Shown: positions 34,686 to 43,898 of the stretch, one piece after another
How positions within the stretch are numbered: the first letter of the stretch is position 1
How the letters are laid out: every line of letters starts with the position of its first letter
Source of the DNA: Nioella sp. MMSF_3534
Lineage (GTDB): Bacteria; Pseudomonadota; Alphaproteobacteria; Rhodobacterales; Rhodobacteraceae
DNA length: 64,000 bases
Direction of reading: 5' to 3'
Assembly (NCBI RefSeq): GCF_030732985.1
Contig: NZ_JASHJX010000007.1
Coordinates: forward strand, 42,746 to 106,745
Notes under the pieces: generated by a model
Database searches by the model: none
What the model was told of the DNA's origin: nothing
The model's input: only the letters and a program-made list of their open reading frames with translations
Translations under genes and position numbers: made by a program

Positions 34686-35594
34686 TCAGCCTGTGGACAG
34701 CACCGTGCGCGCCAGAGCCTCGACATAGTCATCGACCGTTCCGGCAGACATGCCGCAGCGCAGGCTGTCATGGTAGAGCATCCGAAGCAGCAGCTCGTCA
34801 TGGCGGGTCAGTACGCCGAATTCCTCATCATCGTTGAAGATAGACGGCCACGCCTCGGGGCTGTCATTGGCAAGCCCCATACCTTGTGCCAGCTCCTCTT
34901 CAATACAGGACCGGCGCATCAGGGGCGGGTGTTCGGCGCGCACGATGGCGATGGCCTGCTGATAGCCATCAGCGGGATTGGCACCGGGGATGGCCACGAC
35001 CATGCAGAACGTATTGGGCCGCATCCGCAGGATCGCCCCCTGGGCCGCGCGGCTGAGCCCCGGCGCGATCTGTTGCAGGACCGAACGGGCATTGGCACGT
35101 TCCTCGTCATTGAGGATCAACACGTGAAAATTGGGGTTGGACCCAACCACGCGGATCGGGTGCCCGCTGGCCCGTTGCAGCCGTTGCGCCACGCTTTGCA
35201 CCGTGGACAGGTCGCGCTGCTGCTGCGGGCCGCTCACGGACGGGCCGAAATGCACGCCCAGGCGAATGGGCTGTTCCCACCGCCGAAGGGCCGATGTACC
35301 CCCACCCTGAGCCGTGCCGCCACCGCGAAGGGAGTATTCCGACCGCATCGCAATCACCATGAAGTTGCGCGCCAGGGTCTCTGCATCAATACCGACGATC
35401 CGTCGTTCCTGCCGCAAGCGCCCCTGCGACACCAGTTGATGTTCAAGTTGCTGGTAGTAGCTGGCCAGTTGGATGACTGATTGATGCTGTGCTGATGCGC
35501 CCGTCGCCCCAAGGGCGCAGGCCGCGCAAGCGGTGAGGCAAAGGATCAGTCGGGCAAGCGCGCCCCTGCCGGGCGTGTTGCGGGTAAAGATCAT
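34686..35594 (-). CDS. DUF2927 family secreted protein
   Basis: A 302-residue exported protein. The signal peptide is the first ~35 residues (LARLILCLTACAACALGA, cut near ASA). The mature part has RRWEQPIRLGVHFGPSV, the hallmark of DUF2927, and three cysteines. The family is frequent in Rhodobacterales and has no established function. I chose ATG 35594 preceded by GGAGACAGAC; an upstream ATG at 35627 has no RBS. Spacer 35595-35855 holds nothing I can assign besides its promoter. Confidence 0.75.
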   Translation of the reverse strand: MIFTRNTPGRGALARLILCLTACAACALGATGASAQHQSVIQLASYYQQLEHQLVSQGRLRQERRIVGIDAETLARNFMVIAMRSEYSLRGGGTAQGGGTSALRRWEQPIRLGVHFGPSVSGPQQQRDLSTVQSVAQRLQRASGHPIRVVGSNPNFHVLILNDEERANARSVLQQIAPGLSRAAQGAILRMRPNTFCMVVAIPGANPADGYQQAIAIVRAEHPPLMRRSCIEEELAQGMGLANDSPEAWPSIFNDDEEFGVLTRHDELLLRMLYHDSLRCGMSAGTVDDYVEALARTVLSTG

Positions 35595-35855
35595 GTCTGT
35601 CTCCGGCACATGGGTCGGGATCGGCACCGGCGAGCGATCCGGGCCTTTGAAAATCAGTGTTCTGGGGCGCTTTCAGACTGTCAACCGCTGAGCGGAAATT
35701 GTGAACGCACGGAAAAGCGGCCTGTCTGCTCGCAGGAATGCTAAACCTTTGGTGGAAATCGAGAAAACGGATGATATCGGCGCAAACCGCTTATCATCAC
35801 TTTTTGGGGTTTCTCTGGAAAAGACGTAGATGGGGAAGAATCGGCGGGGTGCGGG

Positions 35856-37601
35856 TTATAGCGACGTCGTCACCCCGGCGCTTTGCAACTGGTGCAGACG
35901 CGCATAGGCCCCGCCCGCCTGCATCAGTGCTTCATGAGTGCCCTGTTCCACGACCCGGCCCTTGTCCATCACGACGATCAGGTCGGCGTCACGGATGGTG
36001 GACAGGCGATGTGCGATCACCAGCGTGGTGCGCCCCTTGGACAGGCGTGAAAGCGCCTCACCCACCAGTTTCTCGGATTGCGCATCCAGCGCCGAGGTCG
36101 GTTCATCGAGCAGCAGGATCGGCGCATCGCGCAGCATGGCGCGGGCGATGGTCACGCGCTGGCGCTGTCCGCCGGACAGACCGGACCCGCGCGGCCCGAC
36201 GGGCGTGTCCAGCCCGAGGGGCAGGGTCTTGGCGAAGTCCAGAACAGACGCGGCGTCGGCAGCGGCGCGCACGTCCTCATCGCTGGCATCGAGCCGCCCA
36301 AGACGAATGTTCTGGGCAATGGTTTCGTCGAACAGCGCCTCGGCCTGCCCCACGAGCGCGATGGAATCGCGCAGGCGTTCCAGATCGGCATCGGTCGTGG
36401 TGGTGCCGCCAAGGGTAATCTGCCCCGATACCGGGTCCACAAGGCGCGACAGCAATGCGAAAACAGTGCTTTTCCCCGCGCCCGAAGGCCCGACAAGCGC
36501 GGTGGTCTTGCCCTCGGTGGCGGTGAAGCTCAGCCCTTGCAGAACCGGCGTGTCGCCATAGGCGAAATCGACCGCGTCGAACACCACATCGCCGGCGGCC
36601 AGCGGTTTTGGGGTAGCGGGCGACAGGATGGTCGGGCGCGCCTCTAGCACTTCGTAAAGCCGGTCGAGCGAGGCCATGGCGGCCTGCACATTTCCGGCCA
36701 GAGCGGACAGCCGCCGCAGCGGATCGAAGACCAGTGCCAGCGCGGTAAAGAAGGACATGAACTGCCCCACGGTCTTGTCGCCCGACATGATCTGATGCCC
36801 GCCATAGATCAGCACCGCCATGAAACCGATGGCTGCGATAATGTCGATCAGCGCCGGGTTGGCGGCCTTGCCCCGTTCCGCCCGCAACTGCGCGGCAAGG
36901 AAGCCGTTCACTTCGCGATCAAAGCGGTTGGCCTCGTGGCCTTCCAGCCGGTTGACCTTGATGGACACGATGCCATGAAAGATCTCATCAAGTTGCGTCG
37001 AGAGGCGCGAGGCGGCTTCGCGGGCGGCGCGGGTGGTCTTTCGGATCAGCTTTTGCAGGAAGGTCAGCGGGAAGATCAGCAAGGGCACGCCCGCAAGCGC
37101 CAGAAGCGCCCATTGCCAGTCCGACCAGATCATGACGGCCAGCAGCGATATGACCGAGATCGTGTCACGCCCGAGCGTCATCAGCGTGGCGCTGGCCAGT
37201 CCTTGCAGCGCCAGCGTGTCGCCGCGCACCCGTTCAATCAGCGCGCCCGGCGCGTTGTCCTGAAAGTACCGCGCGTCCAGTCCCAGCAGATGTGCCAGCA
37301 GCCGCGATTGCAGATTGGTGGTCACGCGCAGGCCGACAGTGACGATCAGCACCCGTTGCCCGAAGCCTGAAATTGCGCGCAGGATGAAAACGCCCGAGAT
37401 CGCCATGGCGACCCAGGTGACCGCACCGGCGTCGCCCGCGACGAAGACCTCGTCGAACAGTGGCTGGATCAGGTAGGAAATCGCGCCAAGCGATCCGCCT
37501 TCGATCACCATCAGCAGGAAGGCCAGGACCAGCAGCGGCCAGAACTGCACCACGTGGTCCCGCCAAAGGCGGATCAGCAGGTTTGTCTTGGGCTCATTCA
37601 C
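35856..37601 (-). CDS. ABC exporter, fused permease and ATPase (MsbA-like half transporter)
   Basis: A 581-residue half transporter. Six membrane helices occupy about residues 15-310; the NBD follows with Walker A GPSGAGKST near 368, signature LSGGQRQRVTIARA, Walker B ILLLDEPT and H-loop AHRLST. It works as a homodimer and probably exports a lipid or hydrophobic compound, as MsbA does. GTG 37601 is the start that gives MNEPKTN; it overlaps the upstream phosphatase gene by 8 bases, so the two are cotranscribed. Confidence 0.85.
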   Translation of the reverse strand: MNEPKTNLLIRLWRDHVVQFWPLLVLAFLLMVIEGGSLGAISYLIQPLFDEVFVAGDAGAVTWVAMAISGVFILRAISGFGQRVLIVTVGLRVTTNLQSRLLAHLLGLDARYFQDNAPGALIERVRGDTLALQGLASATLMTLGRDTISVISLLAVMIWSDWQWALLALAGVPLLIFPLTFLQKLIRKTTRAAREAASRLSTQLDEIFHGIVSIKVNRLEGHEANRFDREVNGFLAAQLRAERGKAANPALIDIIAAIGFMAVLIYGGHQIMSGDKTVGQFMSFFTALALVFDPLRRLSALAGNVQAAMASLDRLYEVLEARPTILSPATPKPLAAGDVVFDAVDFAYGDTPVLQGLSFTATEGKTTALVGPSGAGKSTVFALLSRLVDPVSGQITLGGTTTTDADLERLRDSIALVGQAEALFDETIAQNIRLGRLDASDEDVRAAADAASVLDFAKTLPLGLDTPVGPRGSGLSGGQRQRVTIARAMLRDAPILLLDEPTSALDAQSEKLVGEALSRLSKGRTTLVIAHRLSTIRDADLIVVMDKGRVVEQGTHEALMQAGGAYARLHQLQSAGVTTSL

Positions 37602-38328
37602 GGCGCAATACCCAGTCCAGCAATCGGTTTCCGCCACGGGTCTCGGTGAATCGAGCGGTCAGCGTTTCGGGATCATAGACCGTGTCGACCCAGTCCAGAA
37701 AGCCGATACCCGTCTTCTGGCGGGCATCCGCGTAGGCGGCAACAAACGCATCCAGAATGCCCGTGCGGGTGAACCGGAAATGCGCGTGTTTCCATGACAA
37801 TTGCCGCGCGGCGTCGTCTGGCCCGGCCCCGTTGGACAGAAGATAAAGCACAGAGGCCAACCCGGCCCGATCGGCCCCGGATTTGCAGTGCATCAGCATC
37901 GGCTGTTCGGCTGTCTGCATCAGCGCCAGCGCTGTGTGGATCTCCTCTCGGGTCGGGGCGGAGTTGGAACTGAGCCGACCGTTCAGCAGAGTGATCCCAT
38001 TGCGGGCACAGGCTTCGACCTCCAGCAGATAGCTGCCCCAGTGGTTGACGCCGCGAAAGTTCAGGATCGTGCGGATGCCCATATCCGCGAGCACGGCCAC
38101 CCGTTCAGGCGAGGGCTGGTTCGACCGCCAGACGCCCGGCGCGATTTCACGGGCATTCGTCCAGAACCGCCGGACGAAACCATGATCCAGCACATTCATG
38201 TCATAGCGTGCGGCCGCGCGCGCCCCGGGGGCATCCAGATCCGCCGACCAACCTGCACGCCAACGGGACAGCGCTGCTCGGCGGCGGGCGCGGCGATTGC
38301 GCAGGGCTGTCTTGAGGGCGGGGATCAC
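37594..38328 (-). CDS. Dual-specificity/tyrosine phosphatase family protein
   Basis: A 244-residue protein with the Cys-x5-Arg signature HCKSGADRAG near residue 150 and an upstream LNFRGVNHWG segment typical of bacterial DSP-like phosphatases (a relative of lipid/inositol-phosphate phosphatases of Rhodobacterales). The N-terminus is very basic. It overlaps the ABC exporter start. Coupling to an MsbA-like exporter suggests a membrane-lipid or lipopolysaccharide role, which is inferred. Confidence 0.8.
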   Translation of the reverse strand: MIPALKTALRNRRARRRAALSRWRAGWSADLDAPGARAAARYDMNVLDHGFVRRFWTNAREIAPGVWRSNQPSPERVAVLADMGIRTILNFRGVNHWGSYLLEVEACARNGITLLNGRLSSNSAPTREEIHTALALMQTAEQPMLMHCKSGADRAGLASVLYLLSNGAGPDDAARQLSWKHAHFRFTRTGILDAFVAAYADARQKTGIGFLDWVDTVYDPETLTARFTETRGGNRLLDWVLRRE

Positions 38329-38398
38329 GGGGGCAGGCGCCTCGGGCTGGTTCGGGTAGAGGGCTGATTACGCTGGGCAGAGCCGTTTCACAAGCGCG

Positions 38399-39331
38399 TC
38401 ACGGCAACAGCAACAGCCAGCCGGAGGCCGTCAGCACCGTGGCCGCGGTGCCGATCAGTACGGCCGAGGCCGCAACCCGCCGCGCCGCGCCATACATATT
38501 GGCGAAGAGATAGGCGTTGACTCCGGGGGCCATGGACGCGGTCAGGACCGCGCTGCGCAGCTGATCGGTGGTAAGATCGGTGACCACCCGCCCCATGCCA
38601 TAGGCGATGGCGGGGTGAACCAGCAGCGACAGGCCGCAGACAAAGGCAATCACCTTGGCATCGCCCTCGGGCCGGTAGCGGTAAAGAACGCCACCCAGCC
38701 CGAACAGCGCGGCAGGCAGCGCGGCGCGGATCATCAGGTCGAGCGCGTCACCCACGACGCCGGGCATTTCAAGGCCGCTCAGATTGGCGGCAAAGCCCAG
38801 AAGGATGCCGATCATCAGCGCGTTGCTGAACACCGCCTTTCCGACCGTGGTGACCAGCCGCAGCGGATCCCGGCTGGCGGCCGTTGCGATTTCCATCGTG
38901 GTGATGCCGAGCACGTAGCAAAACGGCGCATGGATCGCGACAATCGCATAGTTCGGAACCAGCGCGTCGATTCCGTAGGCCCGTTCGGTGATCGGCAGGC
39001 CCAGAAGAACCGAATTCGCAAAGAGCGCCACGAAGCCGATGGCGATACTGTCGGCGATGCTGCGCCCGAACACAAAGCGCGCGCCAAGAATGCCCAGGAC
39101 AAAGACGGTCGTGGACCCCGTGTAGTAAGACAGCAGCAGCCGCCAGTCGAAGCCTTGCCCGAGATCCAGAGTCGAGATCGCGGAAAAGAGCAGGCAAGGG
39201 ATCGCGAATTTCTGGGTGAACACCATCAGCCCGTCAACGCCGGCATCGGAAAACAGCCCGCGCCAGACGGCGATATACCCGGCCCCCAGAACAAGAAAGA
39301 CCGGCAGCACAATGTCGAGAAGCGCAGTCAT
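38399..39331 (-). CDS. AEC family transporter
   Basis: A 310-residue permease with about 10 hydrophobic segments and the AEC (auxin efflux carrier-like) pattern, including ITERAYGIDALVPNYAIVAIH and the C-terminal MAPGVNAYLFANMYG. These carriers move small organic acids or amino acids. It begins immediately after the MBL-hydrolase stop (39332) and is probably the last gene of that operon. The substrate is unknown. Confidence 0.85.
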   Translation of the reverse strand: MTALLDIVLPVFLVLGAGYIAVWRGLFSDAGVDGLMVFTQKFAIPCLLFSAISTLDLGQGFDWRLLLSYYTGSTTVFVLGILGARFVFGRSIADSIAIGFVALFANSVLLGLPITERAYGIDALVPNYAIVAIHAPFCYVLGITTMEIATAASRDPLRLVTTVGKAVFSNALMIGILLGFAANLSGLEMPGVVGDALDLMIRAALPAALFGLGGVLYRYRPEGDAKVIAFVCGLSLLVHPAIAYGMGRVVTDLTTDQLRSAVLTASMAPGVNAYLFANMYGAARRVAASAVLIGTAATVLTASGWLLLLP

Positions 39332-40129
39332 TCAGAGCTCGTATCGGATCACCAGCCCGTCATGGGCGGGGGTGATGTGGTCGGGCGTTTCGTCGGCTAC
39401 CGTCTGGTAGTCGAGGTCGATATGCATATTGGTCAGCACCGCGCGGCGCGGGCCAGCGCGCTCGATCCAGCCCAGGGTCTTGTCCAGATGCGCGTGGCTG
39501 GGGTGCGGCGTGCGGCGCAGGGCGTCGACGATCCAGCAATCGAGGCCTTCCAGCGCGGGCCAGGTCGCCTCCGGGATATCGGAGACATCCGGCAGATATG
39601 CCAGGTCGCCGATGCGAAACCCCAGGCTGTCGATATTGCCATGCTCCACCTCGAACGGGGTCAGACGGATCGGGCCGCCGGGGCCGTCGATCTCGATCTC
39701 GTCGTCGATGGAACAAAGATCGAGGATCGGCGGATAGGCCGAGCCTTCTGGCTGAACGAAGGCATAGCCGAAGCGGCTGAGCAGGTCGTTTTGCGTGGCC
39801 CCATCGGCATAGACCCGGATGCGCTGGCGCATGTTGAAGACGATCATGCGCAGATCGTCGATCCCGTGCACATGGTCGGCATGGCCGTGGGAATAGACGA
39901 CGCCATGCAATTCCCCCACGCCTGCGTCCAGCAGCTGAGACCGCAGGTCGGGCGAGGTGTCGATCAGAACGCGGGTGATACCTGCGTCGGTTTCGCGCTC
40001 GATCAGCATCGAACAGCGGCGGCGGCGGTTTTTCGGGTTCTCCGGGTCGCAATCGCCCCAATGCCCGCCAAGCCGGGGCACCCCGCCAGACGATCCGCAG
40101 CCCAGAATGGTAAAGCGCAGCTCTGCCAT
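39332..40129 (-). CDS. MBL-fold metallohydrolase (PhnP-like)
   Basis: A 265-residue metallo-beta-lactamase-fold enzyme. N-terminal TILGCGSSGGVPRLGG and the metal motif SHGHADHVHG near residue 85 place it with the PhnP/phosphoribosyl-cyclic-phosphodiesterase branch. It has CDPENPKNRRRRCS upstream, as in that branch. The ATG overlaps the TatD stop (TGATG), keeping the tatD-MBL gene pair that is conserved in alphaproteobacteria. The physiological substrate is unproved. Confidence 0.85.
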   Translation of the reverse strand: MAELRFTILGCGSSGGVPRLGGHWGDCDPENPKNRRRRCSMLIERETDAGITRVLIDTSPDLRSQLLDAGVGELHGVVYSHGHADHVHGIDDLRMIVFNMRQRIRVYADGATQNDLLSRFGYAFVQPEGSAYPPILDLCSIDDEIEIDGPGGPIRLTPFEVEHGNIDSLGFRIGDLAYLPDVSDIPEATWPALEGLDCWIVDALRRTPHPSHAHLDKTLGWIERAGPRRAVLTNMHIDLDYQTVADETPDHITPAHDGLVIRYEL

Positions 40130-40935
40130 CAGGCGGCTTGCCTCCAACCCTTGGCCTTCCAGAACAGCCGGTCGAAATTGGCGGTGGTCTGGGCGAAGAA
40201 CTCCGCCTCGCTCATGCCAAAGGTTTCTGCCGCGCGCTTGGCCGTGTGGAAGGTGTAGGCCGGTTCATTGCGCTTGCCGCGATAGGGCGGGGGGGCGAGG
40301 TAAGGCGCGTCGGTTTCCACAAGGATGCGGTCCACCGGTGCGGCGGCGAAGATGTCGCGCAGATCGGACGAGCGCGGGAAAGCGGTGATCCCCGACATCG
40401 ACAGGTAGAAGCCAAGCCCAAGCGCCGTTTCCGCCAAAGCGGGCGACGAGGTGAAGCAATGCATCACGCAGGTGAAGGTGCCTTTCGCGTGCTCCTCTGT
40501 CAGGATGCGGGCCATGTCGCCATCGGCATCGCGGGAATGGATGATAAGCGGCAGGCCGGTTTGCCGCGCGGCCTCGATATGCAGGCGCAGGCTGTCCTGC
40601 TGCACCTGGGCGCTGTCGGCAGTGTAGTGGTAGTCGAGCCCGGTTTCGCCGATGCCCACGAATTTGGGGTGCTTGGCCAGAGCCACCAGCTCCTCGACCG
40701 TGGCCATGGGCTCATCCGCCGCGCTCATCGGGTGGGTGCCGGCTGCCCAGAACACCGGCGCATGTGCGTCGGCGATGGCCTGAACCTGCGGGACATTGCG
40801 CAGCTTGGTGCAGATCGTCACCATCCGCGTCACGCCCTGATCAACGGCCCGTTGCACGACCTCCGGCAATTCCTCGGCGAAATCCGGGAAATCGAGGTGG
40901 CAATGGCTGTCGACAATATCCGGCAGGTCACTCAT
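40129..40935 (-). CDS. TatD family metal-dependent hydrolase (DNase)
   Basis: A 268-residue TIM-barrel hydrolase. Metal ligands are visible in DSHCHLDF (H-x-H), GIGETGLDYHY (Glu), HSRDAD, HCF and ETDAPYLAPP. Proteins of this type are 3'-exonucleases involved in DNA repair. I chose ATG 40935 preceded by AAAGGACG. It is part of the tmk-holB-tatD-MBL operon, starting 34 bases after the holB stop. Confidence 0.9.
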   Translation of the reverse strand: MSDLPDIVDSHCHLDFPDFAEELPEVVQRAVDQGVTRMVTICTKLRNVPQVQAIADAHAPVFWAAGTHPMSAADEPMATVEELVALAKHPKFVGIGETGLDYHYTADSAQVQQDSLRLHIEAARQTGLPLIIHSRDADGDMARILTEEHAKGTFTCVMHCFTSSPALAETALGLGFYLSMSGITAFPRSSDLRDIFAAAPVDRILVETDAPYLAPPPYRGKRNEPAYTFHTAKRAAETFGMSEAEFFAQTTANFDRLFWKAKGWRQAA

Positions 40936-40969
40936 CAAGCGTCGTCCTTTGCGCCTTCCCGTGGATGGA

Positions 40970-42106
40970 TCAGAGGGGCAGGCGCTCGGCGGTGCTGCCA
41001 ATCCGCAGACACATATCAAGGAGAAGCGCGGCAGGGTCAAGGTTGACCGCCTTGCCGCGCCGGGCACGCGAGGTCAGGTCTGCCGAAAGATCGGCCCAGG
41101 CCCGGCCTGCCTGCATATTGGGCGCCAAACGGGTCAGCAGATCGGCCTCGCCGGGCAGGATTTCCAGCGGCGCTTGGCCAGTGGCCCCGGTGCGCGCAAG
41201 CCGCGACATCATCCGGTCCATCAGATCGAGCGTCAGGTCAAACCGCGCCTCGGCCCCGCGCGCGCCGCCGCTGTCGGCCAGCTTGGTCGCGCGGCTACGG
41301 TCCATGCGGGGCAGGGTGGCGAAAAGCTCCATAATCTCGGCGTAGAGCGTCAGGCCCTCTTGCTGGATCAGCGCCACCGCCTCGCCCGCCGATCCGGCGG
41401 CCAGTTCGGACAGCGCGGTACTGTCCGCCACTTCGATCCCGGCCTGCTGCAAGGCGCGGCCCATATCCTCGGGCCCGAGCGTGCCAAGCGTCAGGGTGCG
41501 GCAGCGCGACCGGATGGTGGGTAGAAGACGCGAGGGCTGATGCGAGACCAGCAGCAGCGTGGCGTTCTTCGGTGGCTCCTCCAGCATCTTCAGAAGGGCA
41601 TTGGCGGCGTTCTGGTTCATCTCTTCTGCCGCATCGACGATGACCACGCGGCGGCCATTGCCCCCGGCGGACAGGCCGAAGAAATCCTTCATCTTGCGAA
41701 CCTCATCGACCGTGATCATGGTCTTGAGGCGCTTTTTCTCATGATCCCAGGGGCGGCGGATCAGGCACAGCCCCGGTTCCGACAGAGCATGGATGCGATG
41801 CGCGACGGGGTTCTCGGGCGAGATATCCAGCCGGTCGGGCGGCGGGGGCGCACCGAACAGCGCATCACCCTCATCCATGGGCGTGGCCAGCAGGAACCGG
41901 GCAATCCGCCAAGCCAGTGTCGCTTTGCCGATGCCCTTTGGTCCGGTGATCAGCCATGCGTGATGCATCCGGCCTGAATTATAGGCCTCCAGGAACGCCT
42001 GCTCGGCCTTGTCGTGACCATAAAGGTCATGCGCCTCTCGCGGATGCGGGGCCCCTTCGGCGCGGTCGGCTTCGGGCAGATCATCGGCTTCGCCCAGAGT
42101 TTTCAT
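40970..42106 (-). CDS. holB: DNA polymerase III subunit delta prime
   Basis: A 378-residue clamp-loader subunit with P-loop GPKGIGKAT near residue 55, VRKMKDFF, a Walker B-like VVIVDAAEEMN, and the sensor region LLKMLEEPPKNATLLLVSHQPSRLLPTIRSRC (read in parts). It opens the sliding clamp with DnaX and HolA. The four-cysteine zinc module found in E. coli delta prime is not visible here. Start overlaps the tmk stop by 4 bases. Confidence 0.9.
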   Translation of the reverse strand: MKTLGEADDLPEADRAEGAPHPREAHDLYGHDKAEQAFLEAYNSGRMHHAWLITGPKGIGKATLAWRIARFLLATPMDEGDALFGAPPPPDRLDISPENPVAHRIHALSEPGLCLIRRPWDHEKKRLKTMITVDEVRKMKDFFGLSAGGNGRRVVIVDAAEEMNQNAANALLKMLEEPPKNATLLLVSHQPSRLLPTIRSRCRTLTLGTLGPEDMGRALQQAGIEVADSTALSELAAGSAGEAVALIQQEGLTLYAEIMELFATLPRMDRSRATKLADSGGARGAEARFDLTLDLMDRMMSRLARTGATGQAPLEILPGEADLLTRLAPNMQAGRAWADLSADLTSRARRGKAVNLDPAALLLDMCLRIGSTAERLPL

Positions 42107-42714
42107 GCCAGCGCCGCCTGAACGGTGGCCAGCACATCGGCGGCCACAACCTCCTGAGGCCGGTCGCCGTCGAACACGCGGAAGCGATCGGCAAATTCCT
42201 GGGCCAACCCAAGGAACCCCGCGCGCATGCGTTCCTGAAGCTCCAGCCCGAAATCCTCGAACCTCTCCTCGGTGCCGTTGCGACCCTTCGCGCGGGCCAG
42301 CCCCTTGGCCGGGTCCATGTCGATCAGCAGCGTCAGGTCCGGTTCACGCCCGATCATCAGCGAATGCAGCGCGTCCACCTGTGCGCGCAGATCGCCCCGC
42401 GACAGGCCCTGATACATGCGGGTGCTGTCGGCGAAACGGTCGCAGATCACCACTTTCCCGGCGGCCAGAGCGGGCAGGATCGTGCGTTCCAGATGGTCGC
42501 GGCGCGCGGCGGTAAAAAGCAGGATCTCGGTTTCCGCAGACCAGCGGTCGGGGTCGCCCTCCAGCACCAGCGCCCGGATTTCCTCAGCACCGGGGGACCC
42601 GCCGGGTTCACGCGTCAGAACCGTGTCGCGGCCCATTGCGCGCAGGGCATCTGACAGCAGGCGCGCCTGAGTGCTCTTGCCCGATCCGTCGATGCCTTCA
42701 AGGGAAATGAACAT
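42103..42714 (-). CDS. tmk: Thymidylate kinase
   Basis: A 203-residue kinase with P-loop GIDGSGKSTQ at residue 8, LTREPGGSPGAE near 37, DRFADSTRMYQG near 90 and the lid region. It phosphorylates dTMP to dTDP. Its start overlaps the carboxypeptidase stop, and holB follows with a 4-base overlap, the common alphaproteobacterial order. Confidence 0.93.
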   Translation of the reverse strand: MFISLEGIDGSGKSTQARLLSDALRAMGRDTVLTREPGGSPGAEEIRALVLEGDPDRWSAETEILLFTAARRDHLERTILPALAAGKVVICDRFADSTRMYQGLSRGDLRAQVDALHSLMIGREPDLTLLIDMDPAKGLARAKGRNGTEERFEDFGLELQERMRAGFLGLAQEFADRFRVFDGDRPQEVVAADVLATVQAALA

Positions 42715-43880
42715 CAGCCGGCCAGAGGATCGCCGCCGCCGAAGACCATCTGCATGACCTGTTCGAAGGCGGTACGCAGCCGCAGCCTGATCCCGGCGGT
42801 GCCCACGTCCTGCGTGGCCAGCAATGGCACGCGGCGTTCCTCCATATCGGGCACGCGGATAACCAGCTCCCCCAGTTCCTGGCCCGCGACGATTGGGGCC
42901 TGAATGGGGCCGGTATAGATCACTTCCGCCTCCATCTCGCTGTCCAGAAGGGCGGGCAGCAGCATGGTGACGCTTTCGGCGGCGGCCAAGCCAACACTGG
43001 CGGCATCGCCAAGGAAAACCTCGGCCTGCGCCACTTCGGTGCCCTCGGTCACGACCTCGCGTTCGGCGAACTGCCGGAAGGCCCAGTTGACGATGCGTTC
43101 GCTTTCGCGCGCCCGCGCCTCGGCGCTGCCAAGGCCCGAGATCACGAAGGTGACCCGCCGATTGCCCTGCACGGCAGATCCGACCAGCCCATAGCCCGCC
43201 TCTTGCGTATGGCCGGTTTTCAGACCATCCGCACCAATCCCCAGCCCAAGCAGCGGGTTGCGGTTGAAGCGGTTGTCGGGCGCGCGCCCGTCAAAGGCGA
43301 ACTCACGGACGTTGAAGTAGTGGTAATACTGCGGAAACTCGGTGATCAGACGTTCCGCCAGAATGCCCAGATCGCGGGCAGACATCACGTGGCCCGGCTC
43401 TGGCCAGCCATTGGAATTGCGGAAGGTGGAGTTCATCATCCCCAATTGCCGCGCCCGTTGCGTCATCAGCTCGGCAAAGCCGTCCTCGGTTCCGTCCGGT
43501 GACAGCGCCTCGGCCAGAACCGCCGTCGCGTCATTGCCCGAGAGCACGATAACGCCAAGGATCAGATCCTCGACGCTGACCCGGTCACGGGTGTTGAGAA
43601 ACATGGTCGAGCCGCCGTAATCCATTGCGTGCTGGCTGACCGGCAGCATTGTATCAAGCGCCAGCCGCCCGTCCTCCAACGCCTCGAACACCATGTTCAG
43701 CGTCATCAGCTTGGACATCGACGCGGGTGGCAGGGGCACGTCGGCATTGAGATCCAGCAGAACCTGCCCGGTATTGTGGTCGATCACGTAGGCGGCATTG
43801 GCCTCGGTCTCGAACGCGGCGGCGGGCAGGGCCAATAGCCCGAGAAGGAAGACGATGACGAGGTGAAGCCGGGCGAACAT
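42714..43880 (-). CDS. D-alanyl-D-alanine carboxypeptidase (PBP5/6 type)
   Basis: A 388-residue periplasmic D,D-carboxypeptidase. Signal peptide is residues 1-22. The three active-site motifs are S54-x-x-K57 (SMSK), S114-G-N and K221-T-G, all intact. The C-terminal part holds a PBP5-like beta domain and an amphipathic tail (RTAFEQVMQMVF) that could anchor it to the inner membrane. It trims the fifth D-Ala of peptidoglycan stem peptides. It follows the SPOR lipoprotein gene by 18 bases, a cell-wall pair. Confidence 0.92.
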   Translation of the reverse strand: MFARLHLVIVFLLGLLALPAAAFETEANAAYVIDHNTGQVLLDLNADVPLPPASMSKLMTLNMVFEALEDGRLALDTMLPVSQHAMDYGGSTMFLNTRDRVSVEDLILGVIVLSGNDATAVLAEALSPDGTEDGFAELMTQRARQLGMMNSTFRNSNGWPEPGHVMSARDLGILAERLITEFPQYYHYFNVREFAFDGRAPDNRFNRNPLLGLGIGADGLKTGHTQEAGYGLVGSAVQGNRRVTFVISGLGSAEARARESERIVNWAFRQFAEREVVTEGTEVAQAEVFLGDAASVGLAAAESVTMLLPALLDSEMEAEVIYTGPIQAPIVAGQELGELVIRVPDMEERRVPLLATQDVGTAGIRLRLRTAFEQVMQMVFGGGDPLAG

Positions 43881-43898
43881 GGGTCCTCTTTGCGCAGG